Positions 24,146-34,266 of a DNA stretch of 50,126 nucleotides are shown in pieces. Source of the DNA: Deltaproteobacteria bacterium (GTDB lineage Bacteria > Desulfobacterota > Desulfobulbia > Desulfobulbales > Desulfurivibrionaceae); assembly GCA_021802645.1 (NCBI GenBank), contig JAJZRO010000018.1, positions 1-50,126 of the forward strand. Direction: 5' to 3'. Below the pieces are notes generated by a model, which searched no databases, was not told the DNA's origin, and was given only the letters and a program-made list of their open reading frames with translations. How positions within the stretch are numbered: position 1 is the stretch's first letter; each line of letters begins with the position of its first letter. A program made the position numbers and the translations under genes.

Positions 24146-25210
24146 ATGTTGCTGCATGGTGGAGCCTCGTCTAGCGAGGCCAGGGAGTATTGCGGCAGAA
24201 TTTTGCAGCAGGAGTGTACCGCCGAGCTCAAGGAGCAGGTGGTCGCTTGGATCGACGCCTTCCGCGGGCTGGAGCAGACCGGGGCGCCAACGATGCTTTA
24301 CATCGCCGCCTGGCGCGAAACGGAACAGGTGATCTGGTATGAATTCGCCAGCGAGCGCCTTTGTGAATTGCTGGCTTGCCGCAGCAACGAGGTGGCGGAG
24401 GTTTTGCGGCAATCGGTGATCGACCGGCGGGAATACCGCTATGCCGACCTCGACGCCGAGGTGCAGGAGGCGGTCACCACCCGGCGGGAGCTGGAGGTGT
24501 TCCGCCAGGGGTTGCGCGAAGCGGTCTGCCGGCAGGGTGGGGTGGAGGCGGTGTACAAGGTGGTGGTTGCCGGTCGCAAAGCCTTGTGGCTCAAGGACCA
24601 GGCGGTCACCAGAAGCTTCGCTCCCGACGGCATCCTGGTTTCCTTGGGCATGCTCACCGACGTGACCAAGGAGATGGAGCAGAAGGACCTGCTCCAGAGA
24701 ATCGGCTACTTCGACGAACTGACCCGGCTGCCCAAGCGCCATATCATGCAGACCCTGCTTGAGATGAGCTTCGGTCAGATGAAGAAGCAGCTCATCGATA
24801 ATTTTTCCTTTCTCATGCTGGCGGTTGACGATTTTGCCGAAATCCGTGCGCGAATCGGGCAGGAGGAGGCGGATCGCGTCTTGGCGGCGGTGGCGGAGCT
24901 GCTTACCGCCAGCAAGCGGCGGGAGGACGAGATCGGCCGCTATGGCGGCGAAGAGTTTTATGCCCTGTCACACGGCGGGCTGGCGAGCGGTCGCGAATTG
25001 GCTGAACGACTCCGCCGGCTCGTGGCGCAGGCCGGCTTTCGGGTGGCGGAGACCGCCATCACGCTGACCCTTTCGGCGGGGGTGGTCGAGGCGACGGAAT
25101 TGACGAACCCCGGCATCGATGCCCTGGTCATGCGGGCGGATCGGCGGTTGCGGCAGGCGCGGCGGCAGGGCGGCAACCGGGTGGTCGGCAGCGACGAACC
25201 CGGGCCTTAA
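24146..25210 (+). CDS. Divergent GGDEF-domain protein with PAS-like sensor region
   Basis: 354 residues, starting at the ATG at 24146 after a very strong AGGAGGGGGG. Residues about 40-190 look PAS-like (the stretch ends LVSLGMLTDVTKEMEQKDLLQRIG, then YFDELTRLPKRHI). The GGDEF part has GGEEF (267-271) and an inhibitory-site RxxD (RRED) just before it. The substrate-binding segment is altered: the usual I-N-D-x-x-G-H reads I-R-A-R-I-G-Q, so the guanine-contact Asn is lost. It may be an inactive c-di-GMP binding protein rather than a cyclase. It is divergent from the hybrid kinase. Confidence 0.8.
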   Translation: MLLHGGASSSEAREYCGRILQQECTAELKEQVVAWIDAFRGLEQTGAPTMLYIAAWRETEQVIWYEFASERLCELLACRSNEVAEVLRQSVIDRREYRYADLDAEVQEAVTTRRELEVFRQGLREAVCRQGGVEAVYKVVVAGRKALWLKDQAVTRSFAPDGILVSLGMLTDVTKEMEQKDLLQRIGYFDELTRLPKRHIMQTLLEMSFGQMKKQLIDNFSFLMLAVDDFAEIRARIGQEEADRVLAAVAELLTASKRREDEIGRYGGEEFYALSHGGLASGRELAERLRRLVAQAGFRVAETAITLTLSAGVVEATELTNPGIDALVMRADRRLRQARRQGGNRVVGSDEPGP

Positions 25211-25214
25211 GCGC

Positions 25215-27317
25215 TCAGTCGTTCATGATGGCCCAGAGCGTTTGGGCCACCGCCAGGAGCGGAGCGATGAGCAAGGTGACGAGCTGAATCATCTGCTTCT
25301 GGAACCAGGAGTCGCGCAGCAGGGCGGTAAAGCCGGTGCCGGACTGGTTGTCGAGCGCCAGCATCGCCGCGGCCAGCATGAGGATACTGAGGACCAGCAG
25401 GCCGCATTCGGCGATGAGAAGTTTGCGGCCAAAGAGCTTGAGGCCGTCGAGCAGGGCGCAGGTCCATGTCATCCTGGTGGCCAGTTGCTTGAGGGTCTCG
25501 AACTGCGTTTCGGCCTTATCCAGTTTCTCGACAATCTCCCGATAGAGCGTGCCGTGCATCTTTTTCGCCGTGCTTTCCCGCGCCTCGGCCAGGGTGGTCT
25601 TGATCGCCGTGAGCGTGGCCGGAAATTCCCCAAAGAGCGAGGGATAGGTGTAGCTATCCCAGAAGGCCCGATGTTCCATCCACCGCTGCATGGCCTTTTC
25701 GTTGCGCTGCTTTAGGGCGTCGAGCTTCATTTCCTGGACGCGGTAGCATCTTTGCAGGAGCAGCCGTGCCTTGACGGCTATATCGATCAGATCGTAATAG
25801 CTCTGTTGCGCGTATTGCTCTTCGATGCCGGCGAGATCGGCGAGCAGGTGCTTCATCTCGGGGGCGTCCGCGGTCAGCCAGTCTTCAAGCTCTGTCACCA
25901 TGGCGCGGGCCTTGCCGGCCGGTTCCTCCGCCTCCTGCCGCTGGGTCTCCAGCCGCGTGGCCAGCAATTCTTCCACCTGCCGCTCGATGGGGATGAGTTC
26001 CGGATCCATGAGGGCATGGATGAACAGCTCTTTCTGGCCGATGATCAGCGCCCGGAGCTGGTTTAAGGCGCGGTTGCCGAAGCCGTTCTTGACGGCGGAC
26101 TGGATCTGTGCATAAAGCGCCTCCGGGCAGTCGCGGTCGATGGAGAGGACGTTGTCGAGGGCGTGCTCCGCCTTCCAGTTGTTGTCGAGCAGGCTGTAAT
26201 GGCGGGAGAGCAGCAGCGAGACATAAATACGGTCCTTGTCGGTGGTGGCCATCCGCAGCGCGCTTTCCAGGTAATGCCCCATGTCGTGTTCACGGTCGAG
26301 CTCGAGGGAGAGGAAGGCGCGGGCAATGGTGGCGTGGAACTGTTTGCCTTTGAGGCGGCGGGATTCATCGATAAAAAGGTCTTCGGCCTGGGCATATTGG
26401 CCGACCCGCAGGCAATCGAGGCCGAGATAGAGGCCGTGGCTGTCGACGGTGATCGTTTCGGGTTTGCCAAGATCCTGCCAGCGGGAATGGGCGGAGAAGG
26501 CGATGTTCCAGAGGAAGCGGGGCTGGTAGATTTTGCAGAGATCGAAGAAGGCGACGTAGGTCTGGAGTACCGGATCGTGCCGCAATTGCGAGGTGGAAAT
26601 CCCGGGGGTGAGAAAAGGCAGCAATTGTTCCTGGTGGGTGAAGGCCTCCTGGAACAACTCGCCGAGGCGCGGCAGCGGCAGATACCCCACCAGCGAGAGC
26701 CCCTGCGTTTGCATGGTAAGTTGTTTGCTGGGGCAATTGGTCGGCGTGTGGTTGGTCATGCCGCAGTAGAAGCATTTTTTCCCTGCGGTCGCCCGTACCA
26801 GGTGGCGGTAAGGAAAAATCGGCTCGTGGGTCTCGAAGGTCCGGGACGGAAAAACAAGCGGGGAGAGGCCCAGTTCCTCGTCGCCGATCTGGTGGGCGGC
26901 CAGTTCCCCGCCCTGGATGAGGGTTGCCCATTGTTCCCGCAGGGGTTTGGTGATGTAAATGATTTCGTGGTGCAGCAGAGTCCAGACCTTGGAGGCGGGA
27001 TCGCGCAACGGCTGCGGCAGATTCTCCGCCCGGCCGCCATGAAGAATGATTTGGATCGGCGTCGGGCCGACGCCGCTATCCCATTGATATTCCTGCTTGG
27101 TCTGGTCGAGACGGGTGAAGAATGAATTGATCGCGGTGGCGAGTTGGTGATGCTGGAAGAGCAGCAACTCGTCGTTGCCTTCGAGTTCGGCAATGGCATC
27201 CTGCTGGAGCGCGTTGCGGAGGGTGTAGAAGAAACTGAGCCAACGGTCGCCGATCAGCTGTTGTCCGCGCTGGGTGTCGGAGTGGATGGTAATGAGAATG
27301 GAATCGAAATCGGCCAT
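25215..27317 (-). CDS. Large zinc-knuckle, TPR-like membrane protein, unknown function
   Basis: 700 residues, not recognised as a family. It contains an intact CCHC zinc knuckle, CFYCGMTNHTPTNC (C182, C185, H190, C195; C-x2-C-x4-H-x4-C). A helical-repeat stretch resembling TPRs (about 280-430; LGLDCLRVGQYAQAEDLF, YVSLLLSRHYSLLDNNWKAEHAL) is followed by a long helical, coiled-coil-like region (about 455-620). Two C-terminal membrane helices follow (LLVLSILMLAAAMLAL and IQLVTLLIAPLLAVAQTL). The bulk should face the cytoplasm. The gene is on the same strand and just after the receiver-TPR gene, so it is probably part of the same signalling unit. Confidence 0.78.
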   Translation of the reverse strand: MADFDSILITIHSDTQRGQQLIGDRWLSFFYTLRNALQQDAIAELEGNDELLLFQHHQLATAINSFFTRLDQTKQEYQWDSGVGPTPIQIILHGGRAENLPQPLRDPASKVWTLLHHEIIYITKPLREQWATLIQGGELAAHQIGDEELGLSPLVFPSRTFETHEPIFPYRHLVRATAGKKCFYCGMTNHTPTNCPSKQLTMQTQGLSLVGYLPLPRLGELFQEAFTHQEQLLPFLTPGISTSQLRHDPVLQTYVAFFDLCKIYQPRFLWNIAFSAHSRWQDLGKPETITVDSHGLYLGLDCLRVGQYAQAEDLFIDESRRLKGKQFHATIARAFLSLELDREHDMGHYLESALRMATTDKDRIYVSLLLSRHYSLLDNNWKAEHALDNVLSIDRDCPEALYAQIQSAVKNGFGNRALNQLRALIIGQKELFIHALMDPELIPIERQVEELLATRLETQRQEAEEPAGKARAMVTELEDWLTADAPEMKHLLADLAGIEEQYAQQSYYDLIDIAVKARLLLQRCYRVQEMKLDALKQRNEKAMQRWMEHRAFWDSYTYPSLFGEFPATLTAIKTTLAEARESTAKKMHGTLYREIVEKLDKAETQFETLKQLATRMTWTCALLDGLKLFGRKLLIAECGLLVLSILMLAAAMLALDNQSGTGFTALLRDSWFQKQMIQLVTLLIAPLLAVAQTLWAIMND

Positions 27318-27338
27318 TGCCTCAGGGTCTCACGTCGG

Positions 27339-28502
27339 TCAGATGCAGTTACGGGTAATCTCCCTGGCCTCCTCGTGCTTCGGATCGATGCGAAGCAGTT
27401 TGCCGGCCCACCAGTCGGCGCGGGCGAGCATGCGCATCTCGAAATAGGTCTTGGCCAGGGTCAGCATCACGTCGAGGTCCTCAGAAAATTTTTCGGCAAC
27501 TTTTTCGAGAATCTTGAGCGCTTCGTTTTTTTCGCCTGCCTTGAGCAGGGTCATCCCGATTTTTTTGCTCAGGTAGAAGCGCTCCGGGTCGTCCTTGAGC
27601 ACATCCTGGTAGATCTTCACCGCCAGTTCGCAGAGGTTGTGCTGGGCGCAGGTATCCCCCACCTCCTCGCGGAGATCGATGTCGTGCGCCTTGCTCTTGA
27701 TGACCATCTTGAGGATCTTTTCCGCCTCTGCGTTCCGGTTTTTCTTGAGCAGCAGCTTGGCGAAGTTGAGCGCCCGGTCCGAATGGCGGGGACTGATCTC
27801 CATGGCCCGGGAAAAGAACTGCATGGCCTTTTCCACCTGATTGAGCCGAAAGTAGATCTGGCCCAGGGCGTGATAGGAGGAGACATCGAGCCGGTTGAGT
27901 TCGATGGCCTTTTCGAAGCAGAGCTGGCCTTTCTTGAGATCGCCCTTCTTGACCAGCAGGCGCCCCAGTTCGCGGTAGGGGCGGGAGGAGCGGGCGTTGA
28001 GGGCGGTGGCCCTGGTCGCTTCCTGAATGGCGCCGTCCAGGTTGCCCTGCTCGTCGAGTTCGCGGGCATTGAGCAGGTGGCGGGTCATCTGGTCGGGGTT
28101 GTTCTGGTGGTCGAGGAGTTCGTTGACCTTCTGTTCCAGAGTCGCGGTGACGAAGGGCTTGGTCATGTACGCATCGACGTCGTGCTCCGCCGCCTCGGCG
28201 ACAATGTCCATGTTGGCCTCGGCGGTGATCATCAGAAAGGGGATGTCGCGGGTCTTCCGGTTGGCCCGCACCAGATTGAGCAGCCCGGTGCCGGAGAGGT
28301 GCGGCATGTAGTAATCGGAGATGATGAAGTCGAAGGTCAGTTCCTTTTCCTGCAGGAGTTTCCAGGCGTCGCGGCCGTTTGAGGCCTCGTGATATTCGTG
28401 GCCGTAGTTCAACAGCTTCAACATCGCCTTGATGGAGCGGCGCATGTTGTCCACGTCGTCCACAATGAGAAAGACCATATCTTTGGGCGGTTTGGGCGGC
28501 AT
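27339..28502 (-). CDS. Receiver-TPR response regulator
   Basis: 387 residues: an N-terminal receiver (FLIVDDVDNMR; phospho-Asp D63 in IISDYYMPH; K of YMTKPF), then a chain of about six TPR units (for instance ALGQIYFRLNQVEKAMQFFSR and RALNFAKLLLKKNRNAEAEK). It has no DNA-binding output, so it should act by protein contacts. The ATG at 28502 has GAGGA upstream. It follows the GAF kinase gene by 19 bases and precedes the zinc-knuckle gene by 21 bases, so the three read as one operon. The kinase is its likely phosphate donor. Confidence 0.9.
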   Translation of the reverse strand: MPPKPPKDMVFLIVDDVDNMRRSIKAMLKLLNYGHEYHEASNGRDAWKLLQEKELTFDFIISDYYMPHLSGTGLLNLVRANRKTRDIPFLMITAEANMDIVAEAAEHDVDAYMTKPFVTATLEQKVNELLDHQNNPDQMTRHLLNARELDEQGNLDGAIQEATRATALNARSSRPYRELGRLLVKKGDLKKGQLCFEKAIELNRLDVSSYHALGQIYFRLNQVEKAMQFFSRAMEISPRHSDRALNFAKLLLKKNRNAEAEKILKMVIKSKAHDIDLREEVGDTCAQHNLCELAVKIYQDVLKDDPERFYLSKKIGMTLLKAGEKNEALKILEKVAEKFSEDLDVMLTLAKTYFEMRMLARADWWAGKLLRIDPKHEEAREITRNCI

Positions 28503-28521
28503 GGGATCCTCGGTTGCGTCG

Positions 28522-29796
28522 TTACAGCGGCAGGATGAAAAAGAAGCGGCTGCCCCCGGCGGGGGAGTCTTCGACCCCGATCCGGCCGCGGTGGAGTTCC
28601 ACCGCCAGGCGGCAGAAATAGAGGCCAAGGCCGGTACCGACCAGGGCATCCTGCTTGTCGGAGATGCGGGCATATTTCTCGAAGATGGCGGTCCGCTTTT
28701 CCGGCGGGATGCCGCCCCCCTGATCCTCGACAAAGAATTCCAGGTGGCGGCTGTCGGCCACCCGGCAGCCGAAGGTGATCTCGGTACCGGCCGGGCTGTA
28801 ACCCAGGGCATTGGTCAGCAGGTTCTGCATGACCCGCAGGATCAGGATGCGGTCGAGTTCGATCCGCGGCAGTTCCTCGTCCGGGATGGAGAGCGCGATG
28901 TTGATGTTCTTGATCCGCGCCAGTCCCCGCATGCTGCTCAGCGATTCCTTAAGGATCACCTCGGGATCGACGGTTTCGCGAATGAGGTTGAGCTGGCCGT
29001 CCTCGATCTTGTCGATGGTGCCGAGGTTGGCGACCATGCGCACCGCCCGGTTGCAGCCGATCTGCGCCGCCTCCAGGAATTCCCGCTGCTCATCGTGGAT
29101 GGAGTAGGAAAGGATGTCGAGATTGGCCACCACCTCGGAAAGCGGCCCCTTGAGGTCGTGGATCAGGAGCTTCGACAGTTCGGCCCGCAAGGCCTGTTGC
29201 CGCTGGAGTTCCTGATTGCGCCGGCGCAGGGTGTCGCGTTGTTTTTTGATCTCTTCCTGCAACGACTGCTGCACCAGGAGCGAGAGCACGATGCCGGTGA
29301 AGTCCAGCAGCCGGGTAAGATCTTCCTTGAGCAGATTTTCTTCGCCGGCCTTGTCGGTGACGTTGATGATGCCGAGGAGTTTGTTCTTGTGGAGGATCGG
29401 CACCGACAGCAGGGCGTTCTTTTTATAGTGCTGGCGACATTGCCCTTGAAAGCGCGTATCCTTGGCGATGTCCGGAATAAAGAGCGGTTCACGGTGATGC
29501 GCCACCCAACCGGCGATCGAGCCGATGTCCAATCGTTGGGTATGGCCGATCAATTCGGTGCGGGTGGCGGCGCGGACGACCAACTCTTTCTTCTTCCCCG
29601 CGATGACCATGATGGAGCCCTGTTCCACCCCGAGGTAGTCGAGGATGCATCGGAGAATGCGGCTGAGGCGTTGGTCGTCGCTGAGGTGGGGGGTGTGGAG
29701 GATGGCGGCGATCCGGCCGAAGCTGTCCAGCAGCCGGCTGGCGAGGTTCTGGTCAGGCGGTTGCATGGGTGTGGCGGTCTTCTTTTTTGGCATCAT
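28522..29796 (-). CDS. GAF-domain sensor histidine kinase
   Basis: 424 residues: a GAF domain (about 25-175; VEQGSIMVIAGKKKELVVRA, GWVAHHREPLFIPD, SVPILHKNKLLGIINV), a coiled coil (about 175-205), HisKA with LIHDLKGPL (H213) and an ATPase domain (NLLTNALGYSP, VEDQGGGIPPEK, GTGLGLYFC). It has no membrane helix, so it senses an intracellular signal. It lies directly upstream of the receiver-TPR gene, the expected cognate partner. Confidence 0.92.
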   Translation of the reverse strand: MMPKKKTATPMQPPDQNLASRLLDSFGRIAAILHTPHLSDDQRLSRILRCILDYLGVEQGSIMVIAGKKKELVVRAATRTELIGHTQRLDIGSIAGWVAHHREPLFIPDIAKDTRFQGQCRQHYKKNALLSVPILHKNKLLGIINVTDKAGEENLLKEDLTRLLDFTGIVLSLLVQQSLQEEIKKQRDTLRRRNQELQRQQALRAELSKLLIHDLKGPLSEVVANLDILSYSIHDEQREFLEAAQIGCNRAVRMVANLGTIDKIEDGQLNLIRETVDPEVILKESLSSMRGLARIKNINIALSIPDEELPRIELDRILILRVMQNLLTNALGYSPAGTEITFGCRVADSRHLEFFVEDQGGGIPPEKRTAIFEKYARISDKQDALVGTGLGLYFCRLAVELHRGRIGVEDSPAGGSRFFFILPL

Positions 29797-29953
29797 GTGT
29801 CCCCGGTGGGAGGCGGTTTACGGACGACGGCCCCCAATCGGTTCAATCATAGCGGAAAAAGAAGCGGCTGACAAATACTGATACGGCCGCGGGAAAAGGC
29901 GACACGAAACCTGCCGCCCCCGGCGGTGCCTGCCAGGGCGCTGCGTTCCAGCG

Positions 29954-31525
29954 CTATTCCCACTCGATGGTGCCGGGCGGCTTGCCGGTGATGTCGTAGA
30001 CCACGCGCGAGAGGCCGCGCACCTCGTTGCAGATGCGGCGGGTGACGTGGTCGAGGAACTCGTAGGGCAGATGGGCCCAGCGGGCGGTCATGAAGTCGAC
30101 GGTCTCCACCGCCCGCAACGCCACCACGTGGGCGTACTGGCGGTTGTCGCCCACCACGCCCACCGAACGCACCGGCAGGAAGACGGTGAAGGCCTGGGAG
30201 ACTTTGTCGTAGAGGTCGTGCTTCCGGAGCTCCTCGATGAAAATGTCGTCGGCCAGGCGCAGGGTGTCGGCGTAGTCCTTCCGCACCTCGCCCAGGATGC
30301 GGACTCCGAGGCCCGGGCCGGGGAAGGGGTGGCGAAAGACCATCTCGGAAGGCAGCCCCAGCTCGACGCCGATCTTGCGCACCTCGTCCTTGAAGAGTTC
30401 CCGCAACGGCTCCACCAGGCCGAGTTTCATGTGTTCCGGCAGCCCGCCCACGTTGTGGTGGCTCTTGATGACCTTGGCCTTGCCGGTCTTGGCGCCGGCC
30501 GACTCGATGACATCGGGGTAGATGGTGCCCTGGGCCAGCCATTTCACGTTGGTGAGCCTGGCTGCCTCCTCCTCGAAGACCTCGATGAAGGTGGTGCCGA
30601 TGATCTTGCGCTTCTGCTCCGGGTCTTCGACGCCCTTGAGCTTGCCGAGGAACCGCTCTTCGGCGTTGACCCGGATCACCTTGACCCCCATGTGTCTGGC
30701 AAAGGTGGTCATCACCTGGTCGCCCTCGTTGAGGCGCAGGAGGCCGTTGTCCACGAAGACGCAGGTGAGCTGGTCGCCGATCGCCTTATGGAGCAGGGCC
30801 GCCACCACCGAGGAATCCACCCCGCCGGAAAGGCCGAGCAAGACCTCGTCGGTGCCGACCTTGGCGCGGAGCTGGGCGATGGAGTCGGTGATGATGTTGT
30901 CCGGGGTCCACAGGCGGCCGCAGCCGCAGATGTCGTGGACAAAGCGTTCGATGATCCGCCGCCCCTGGCGGGTGTGGGTCACTTCGGGGTGGAACTGCAA
31001 CCCATAGAAACGGCGGGCCTCGTCGGCCATGCCGGCCAAGGGCGCGCTGGCGGTCTCGCAGATGGCGACGAAGCCTTGCGGCAATCTGGTGACCCGGTCG
31101 CCGTGGCTCATCCAGACGTCGAGCAGCCCATAGCCCTCGGGGCTGGCATGGTCCTCGATATCGGCCAGCAGCTTGGAGTGGCCGCGGGCCCGCACCTGGG
31201 CGTAGCCGTATTCTCGGTGGCTGGCCGGCTCCACCTCGCCGCCCAGCTGGGCGGCCATGGTCTGCTGGCCGTAGCAGATGCCGAGCACCGGCACGTCGAG
31301 CGAGAAGACGATCTCGTTGGCGCGCGGGGTCTCGGCCTCATGCACCGACTGCGGCCCGCCGGAGAGGATGATGCCGTTGGGGTTAAAGGCGCGGATGGCC
31401 GGGCCATCCATCTCCCAGGGGTGGATTTCGCAGTAGACGCCGGCCTCCCGCACCCGGCGGGCGATGAGCTGGGTGTACTGGGAGCCGAAGTCGAGGATCA
31501 GGATACGTTCGCTGTGGATGTTCAT
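29954..31525 (-). CDS. guaA: GMP synthase (glutamine-hydrolysing)
   Basis: 523 residues making GMP from XMP, ATP and glutamine. The class I glutamine amidotransferase part carries the catalytic Cys in GICYGQQ and His-Glu in FHPEV. The ATP pyrophosphatase part has the P-loop [12 protein letters not shown], and the C-terminus ends PPGTIEWE as usual. The ATG at 31525 ([14 protein letters not shown]) was chosen with AAGG upstream. It follows guaB after 49 bases, giving the common guaB-guaA operon. Confidence 0.97.
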   Translation of the reverse strand: MNIHSERILILDFGSQYTQLIARRVREAGVYCEIHPWEMDGPAIRAFNPNGIILSGGPQSVHEAETPRANEIVFSLDVPVLGICYGQQTMAAQLGGEVEPASHREYGYAQVRARGHSKLLADIEDHASPEGYGLLDVWMSHGDRVTRLPQGFVAICETASAPLAGMADEARRFYGLQFHPEVTHTRQGRRIIERFVHDICGCGRLWTPDNIITDSIAQLRAKVGTDEVLLGLSGGVDSSVVAALLHKAIGDQLTCVFVDNGLLRLNEGDQVMTTFARHMGVKVIRVNAEERFLGKLKGVEDPEQKRKIIGTTFIEVFEEEAARLTNVKWLAQGTIYPDVIESAGAKTGKAKVIKSHHNVGGLPEHMKLGLVEPLRELFKDEVRKIGVELGLPSEMVFRHPFPGPGLGVRILGEVRKDYADTLRLADDIFIEELRKHDLYDKVSQAFTVFLPVRSVGVVGDNRQYAHVVALRAVETVDFMTARWAHLPYEFLDHVTRRICNEVRGLSRVVYDITGKPPGTIEWE

Positions 31526-31574
31526 GGGGAACCTTGTTTGCCGCAAAGAGGGGGCGAGGTGCTGCGGTGTGAGC

Positions 31575-33038
31575 CTACTCGCCCAGCCGGTAATTGGGCG
31601 CCTCCTTGGTGATGATCACGTCGTGGACGTGGCTCTCCTTGAGGCCGGCCGCGGTGATCCGCACGAATTTTGCCTTGGTCCGCATCTCGGGGATGGTCTG
31701 GGCGCCGATGTAGCCCATGCCGGAGCGCAGGCCGCCCATGAGCTGGTAGATCATGGTGGAGAGCGAGCCGCGGTAGGGGACCTTGCCTTCGATGCCCTCG
31801 GGTACCAGCTTGGCCTGGCTCTCGATGCCTTCCTGGAAATAGCGGTCGCGGCTGCCTTGCTGCATGGCGCCCAAGGAGCCCATGCCGCGGTAGCCCTTGT
31901 AGGTGCGGCCCTGGTAGAGGAAGGTCTCGCCGGGGGATTCGTCGGTGCCGGCAAAGAGGCTGCCGATCATCACCACGCTGGCGCCGATGCCGATCGCCTT
32001 GGTGATGTCGCCGGAGAACTTGATGCCGCCGTCGGCGATCACCGGCACGTTGTACTTGTCCGCCATCCTGGTGCAATTGTGGATGGCGGTCAGCTGCGGC
32101 ACGCCGACGCCGGCGACGATGCGGGTGGTGCAGATGGAGCCGGGGCCCACCCCGACCTTGACGCAGTCGGCGCCCGCCTTGATGAGCGCCTCAGCGCCCT
32201 CGGCGGTGGCGATGTTGCCGGCGATTACCTGGAGCTGTGGGAAGGCATCCTTGACCCGCCGCACCGCGTCGATGATGTTCCTCGAATGGCCGTGGGCCGA
32301 GTCGAGCACCACGATATCCACCCCGACCTTGACCAGTTTCTCCACGTGGTCGAGCGGGGTGTTGACGCCGATGGCCGCCCCGGCCAGCAGACGGCCGCGC
32401 TCGTCCTTGGCGGCATTGGGATATTTGCGGATCTTCTCGATGTCCTTGATGGTGATGAGGCCCTGGAGGTTGTAGTCGTCGTCCACCACCAGCAGCTTTT
32501 CGATGCGGTGCTCGTGCATGAGCGCCTTGGATTGCTCCAGGGTGATGCCGGGCTTGGCGGTGACTAGGTTCTTGCCGGTCATCACGTCCTTCACCTTGAG
32601 CCCCTCGTCGGTGACGAACCTGAGATCGCGGTTGGTGACGATCCCCACCAGTTTTCTGCCGCGCAGCACCGGCACGCCGGAGATGCGGTAGTCGCCCATG
32701 ATCTTGTTGACCTCGCGGACGGTCTGCTCCTCCACCACGGTGATCGGATCGACGATCATGCCCGATTCCGATTTCTTCACCCGCTGCACCTCGCGGACCT
32801 GCTCGTCGATGGTCATGTTCTTGTGGATGATGCCGATGCCGCCCTCCCGCGCCATGGTGATGGCGGTGCGGTGTTCGGTGACCGTGTCCATGGCGGCGCT
32901 CATCAGCGGCATGTGCAGGGTGATGGACTGGGTGAGTCGGGTGGAGAGGTCCACCTCCGAAGGCAGTACTTCGGACGCGCCGGGGATGAGGAGCAGGTCG
33001 TCGAAGGTAAAGGCGGGTTCAATGTTGAGCAGCGTCAT
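31575..33038 (-). CDS. guaB: IMP dehydrogenase
   Basis: A 487-residue NAD-dependent IMP dehydrogenase, the first committed step to GMP. The catalytic Cys lies in the loop [12 protein letters not shown], and two CBS motifs (about 95-205) are inserted in the barrel. Other marks are [31 protein letters not shown] and [12 protein letters not shown]. The first gene of guaBA. Confidence 0.97.
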   Translation of the reverse strand: MTLLNIEPAFTFDDLLLIPGASEVLPSEVDLSTRLTQSITLHMPLMSAAMDTVTEHRTAITMAREGGIGIIHKNMTIDEQVREVQRVKKSESGMIVDPITVVEEQTVREVNKIMGDYRISGVPVLRGRKLVGIVTNRDLRFVTDEGLKVKDVMTGKNLVTAKPGITLEQSKALMHEHRIEKLLVVDDDYNLQGLITIKDIEKIRKYPNAAKDERGRLLAGAAIGVNTPLDHVEKLVKVGVDIVVLDSAHGHSRNIIDAVRRVKDAFPQLQVIAGNIATAEGAEALIKAGADCVKVGVGPGSICTTRIVAGVGVPQLTAIHNCTRMADKYNVPVIADGGIKFSGDITKAIGIGASVVMIGSLFAGTDESPGETFLYQGRTYKGYRGMGSLGAMQQGSRDRYFQEGIESQAKLVPEGIEGKVPYRGSLSTMIYQLMGGLRSGMGYIGAQTIPEMRTKAKFVRITAAGLKESHVHDVIITKEAPNYRLGE

Positions 33039-33214
33039 GCACTCTCTCCTTGTCGATGCGCCGGCTGGGAGGCAGACAGCCTCGCCAGGCGTTACGGCCG
33101 CGATAAAACCCCCATGCTACCCCATTCGAGTGGTTGCGTAAAGAGTAAACGAGTTGGCCGCTTCCGGTCAATGGGGATTATCGGCCAGGGTGCGGAACCG
33201 AGGACAACGGCGGG

Positions 33215-34189
33215 TCAATCGGCGGTCAGGAGGTTGACGATCAGCCGGATCAGCAACTCCTTGCCGGCTGGCGCACTCTCGGCAATAAGCAGGGCCAGGG
33301 CGGTGAGCGCCGCCTGGTTCATGCCCATGGTCATGCCCTCCTGCTGGAGATAGAGCAGGAAGAGGAAGGAGCCGATGCGCTTGTTGCCATCGGCAAAGGG
33401 ATGGTCCTTGATGACGAAGTAGAGCAGGTGGGCGGCCCGCTCCTCGCGGCTTTTGTAGAGCGGCTCGCTGAACATGGTCTGCTCGAGGTTGCCGAGGATG
33501 GCCGCCAGGGCGTCGCCCCGCTCCGTGCCGAAAAGGGTCGTGGCCTCGCCACGGCCGCTCAGGTTCGTTTTGAGTTGGCCAATGGCAGCTTGGGCCGTGC
33601 CATAGGCCAAAACCCCACGGGCGGGCTGGCACCCCGGCGGCAACAGCAGGGCATCCTCGTCATATTGCAAGAGCAGCCGCCAGGTCTTGGCATAGCCGGC
33701 AATCAGGTTAACCACCGCCTGGCCGGTCTCGTCCGCCAGGGCGTTGGCCTGCAAGGTGCGGGCAAGCAGTTCCAATGCCTGCTGGGCCTCGTCGAGGCCG
33801 CGTTCCGCCAGCCGTTGCCGGTTGAGGGTGTAGCCGTCAAAAAGATGTTGGCGCAAAACCCCGGTGGCCCATTGACGGAAACGGACCCCGCGTTTGGAGT
33901 TGACCCGGTAACCCACCGAGATGATGGCGTCCAGATTGTAATGTTTGAGCTGGCGGGAAACTCGCCGTTTGCCTTCGAGTTGAACTGCTAAGAAATCCTT
34001 GGCAGTTGCCGCCTCGGTCAACTCTCCGTCGGCAAAGATGCGTTTGAGGTGCATCCCCACGTTTTCTGGCGTGCTCTGGAACAACTCCGCCATCTGTCGT
34101 TGGGTGAGCCAGACGGTTTCGCCCGCCAGCTTGACCTGTACTGGGCTGGATACGTTGGGGTCTTCGTAGATGAGGATTTGGTCTGTCAT
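33215..34189 (-). CDS. RhuM-family protein with Fic/Doc C-terminal domain
   Basis: 324 residues. The N-terminal half matches RhuM (virulence-associated) proteins: VWLTQRQMAELFQSTPENVGMHLKRIF, LEGKRRVSRQLKHYNLDAIISVGYRVNSKRGVRFRQWA in sequence order. The C-terminal half holds a Fic/Doc motif HPFADGNKRIG (H263-D267-G268-N269-K270-R271); the Lys resembles Doc toxins, which phosphorylate EF-Tu, more than AMPylating Fic. The fusion suggests a DNA- or partner-recognising toxin. No separate antitoxin gene is seen next to it. The ATG at 34189 was chosen as the usual RhuM beginning. It sits between guaB and the ppx-like gene, a likely insertion. Confidence 0.85.
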   Translation of the reverse strand: MTDQILIYEDPNVSSPVQVKLAGETVWLTQRQMAELFQSTPENVGMHLKRIFADGELTEAATAKDFLAVQLEGKRRVSRQLKHYNLDAIISVGYRVNSKRGVRFRQWATGVLRQHLFDGYTLNRQRLAERGLDEAQQALELLARTLQANALADETGQAVVNLIAGYAKTWRLLLQYDEDALLLPPGCQPARGVLAYGTAQAAIGQLKTNLSGRGEATTLFGTERGDALAAILGNLEQTMFSEPLYKSREERAAHLLYFVIKDHPFADGNKRIGSFLFLLYLQQEGMTMGMNQAALTALALLIAESAPAGKELLIRLIVNLLTAD

Positions 34190-34266
34190 CAGACAGCTTC
34201 CGAAAGTTTTTTTACACACCATATCGCAGAAGTCGTAGACCATGCAAAAAAAACGCACCGGGATGG

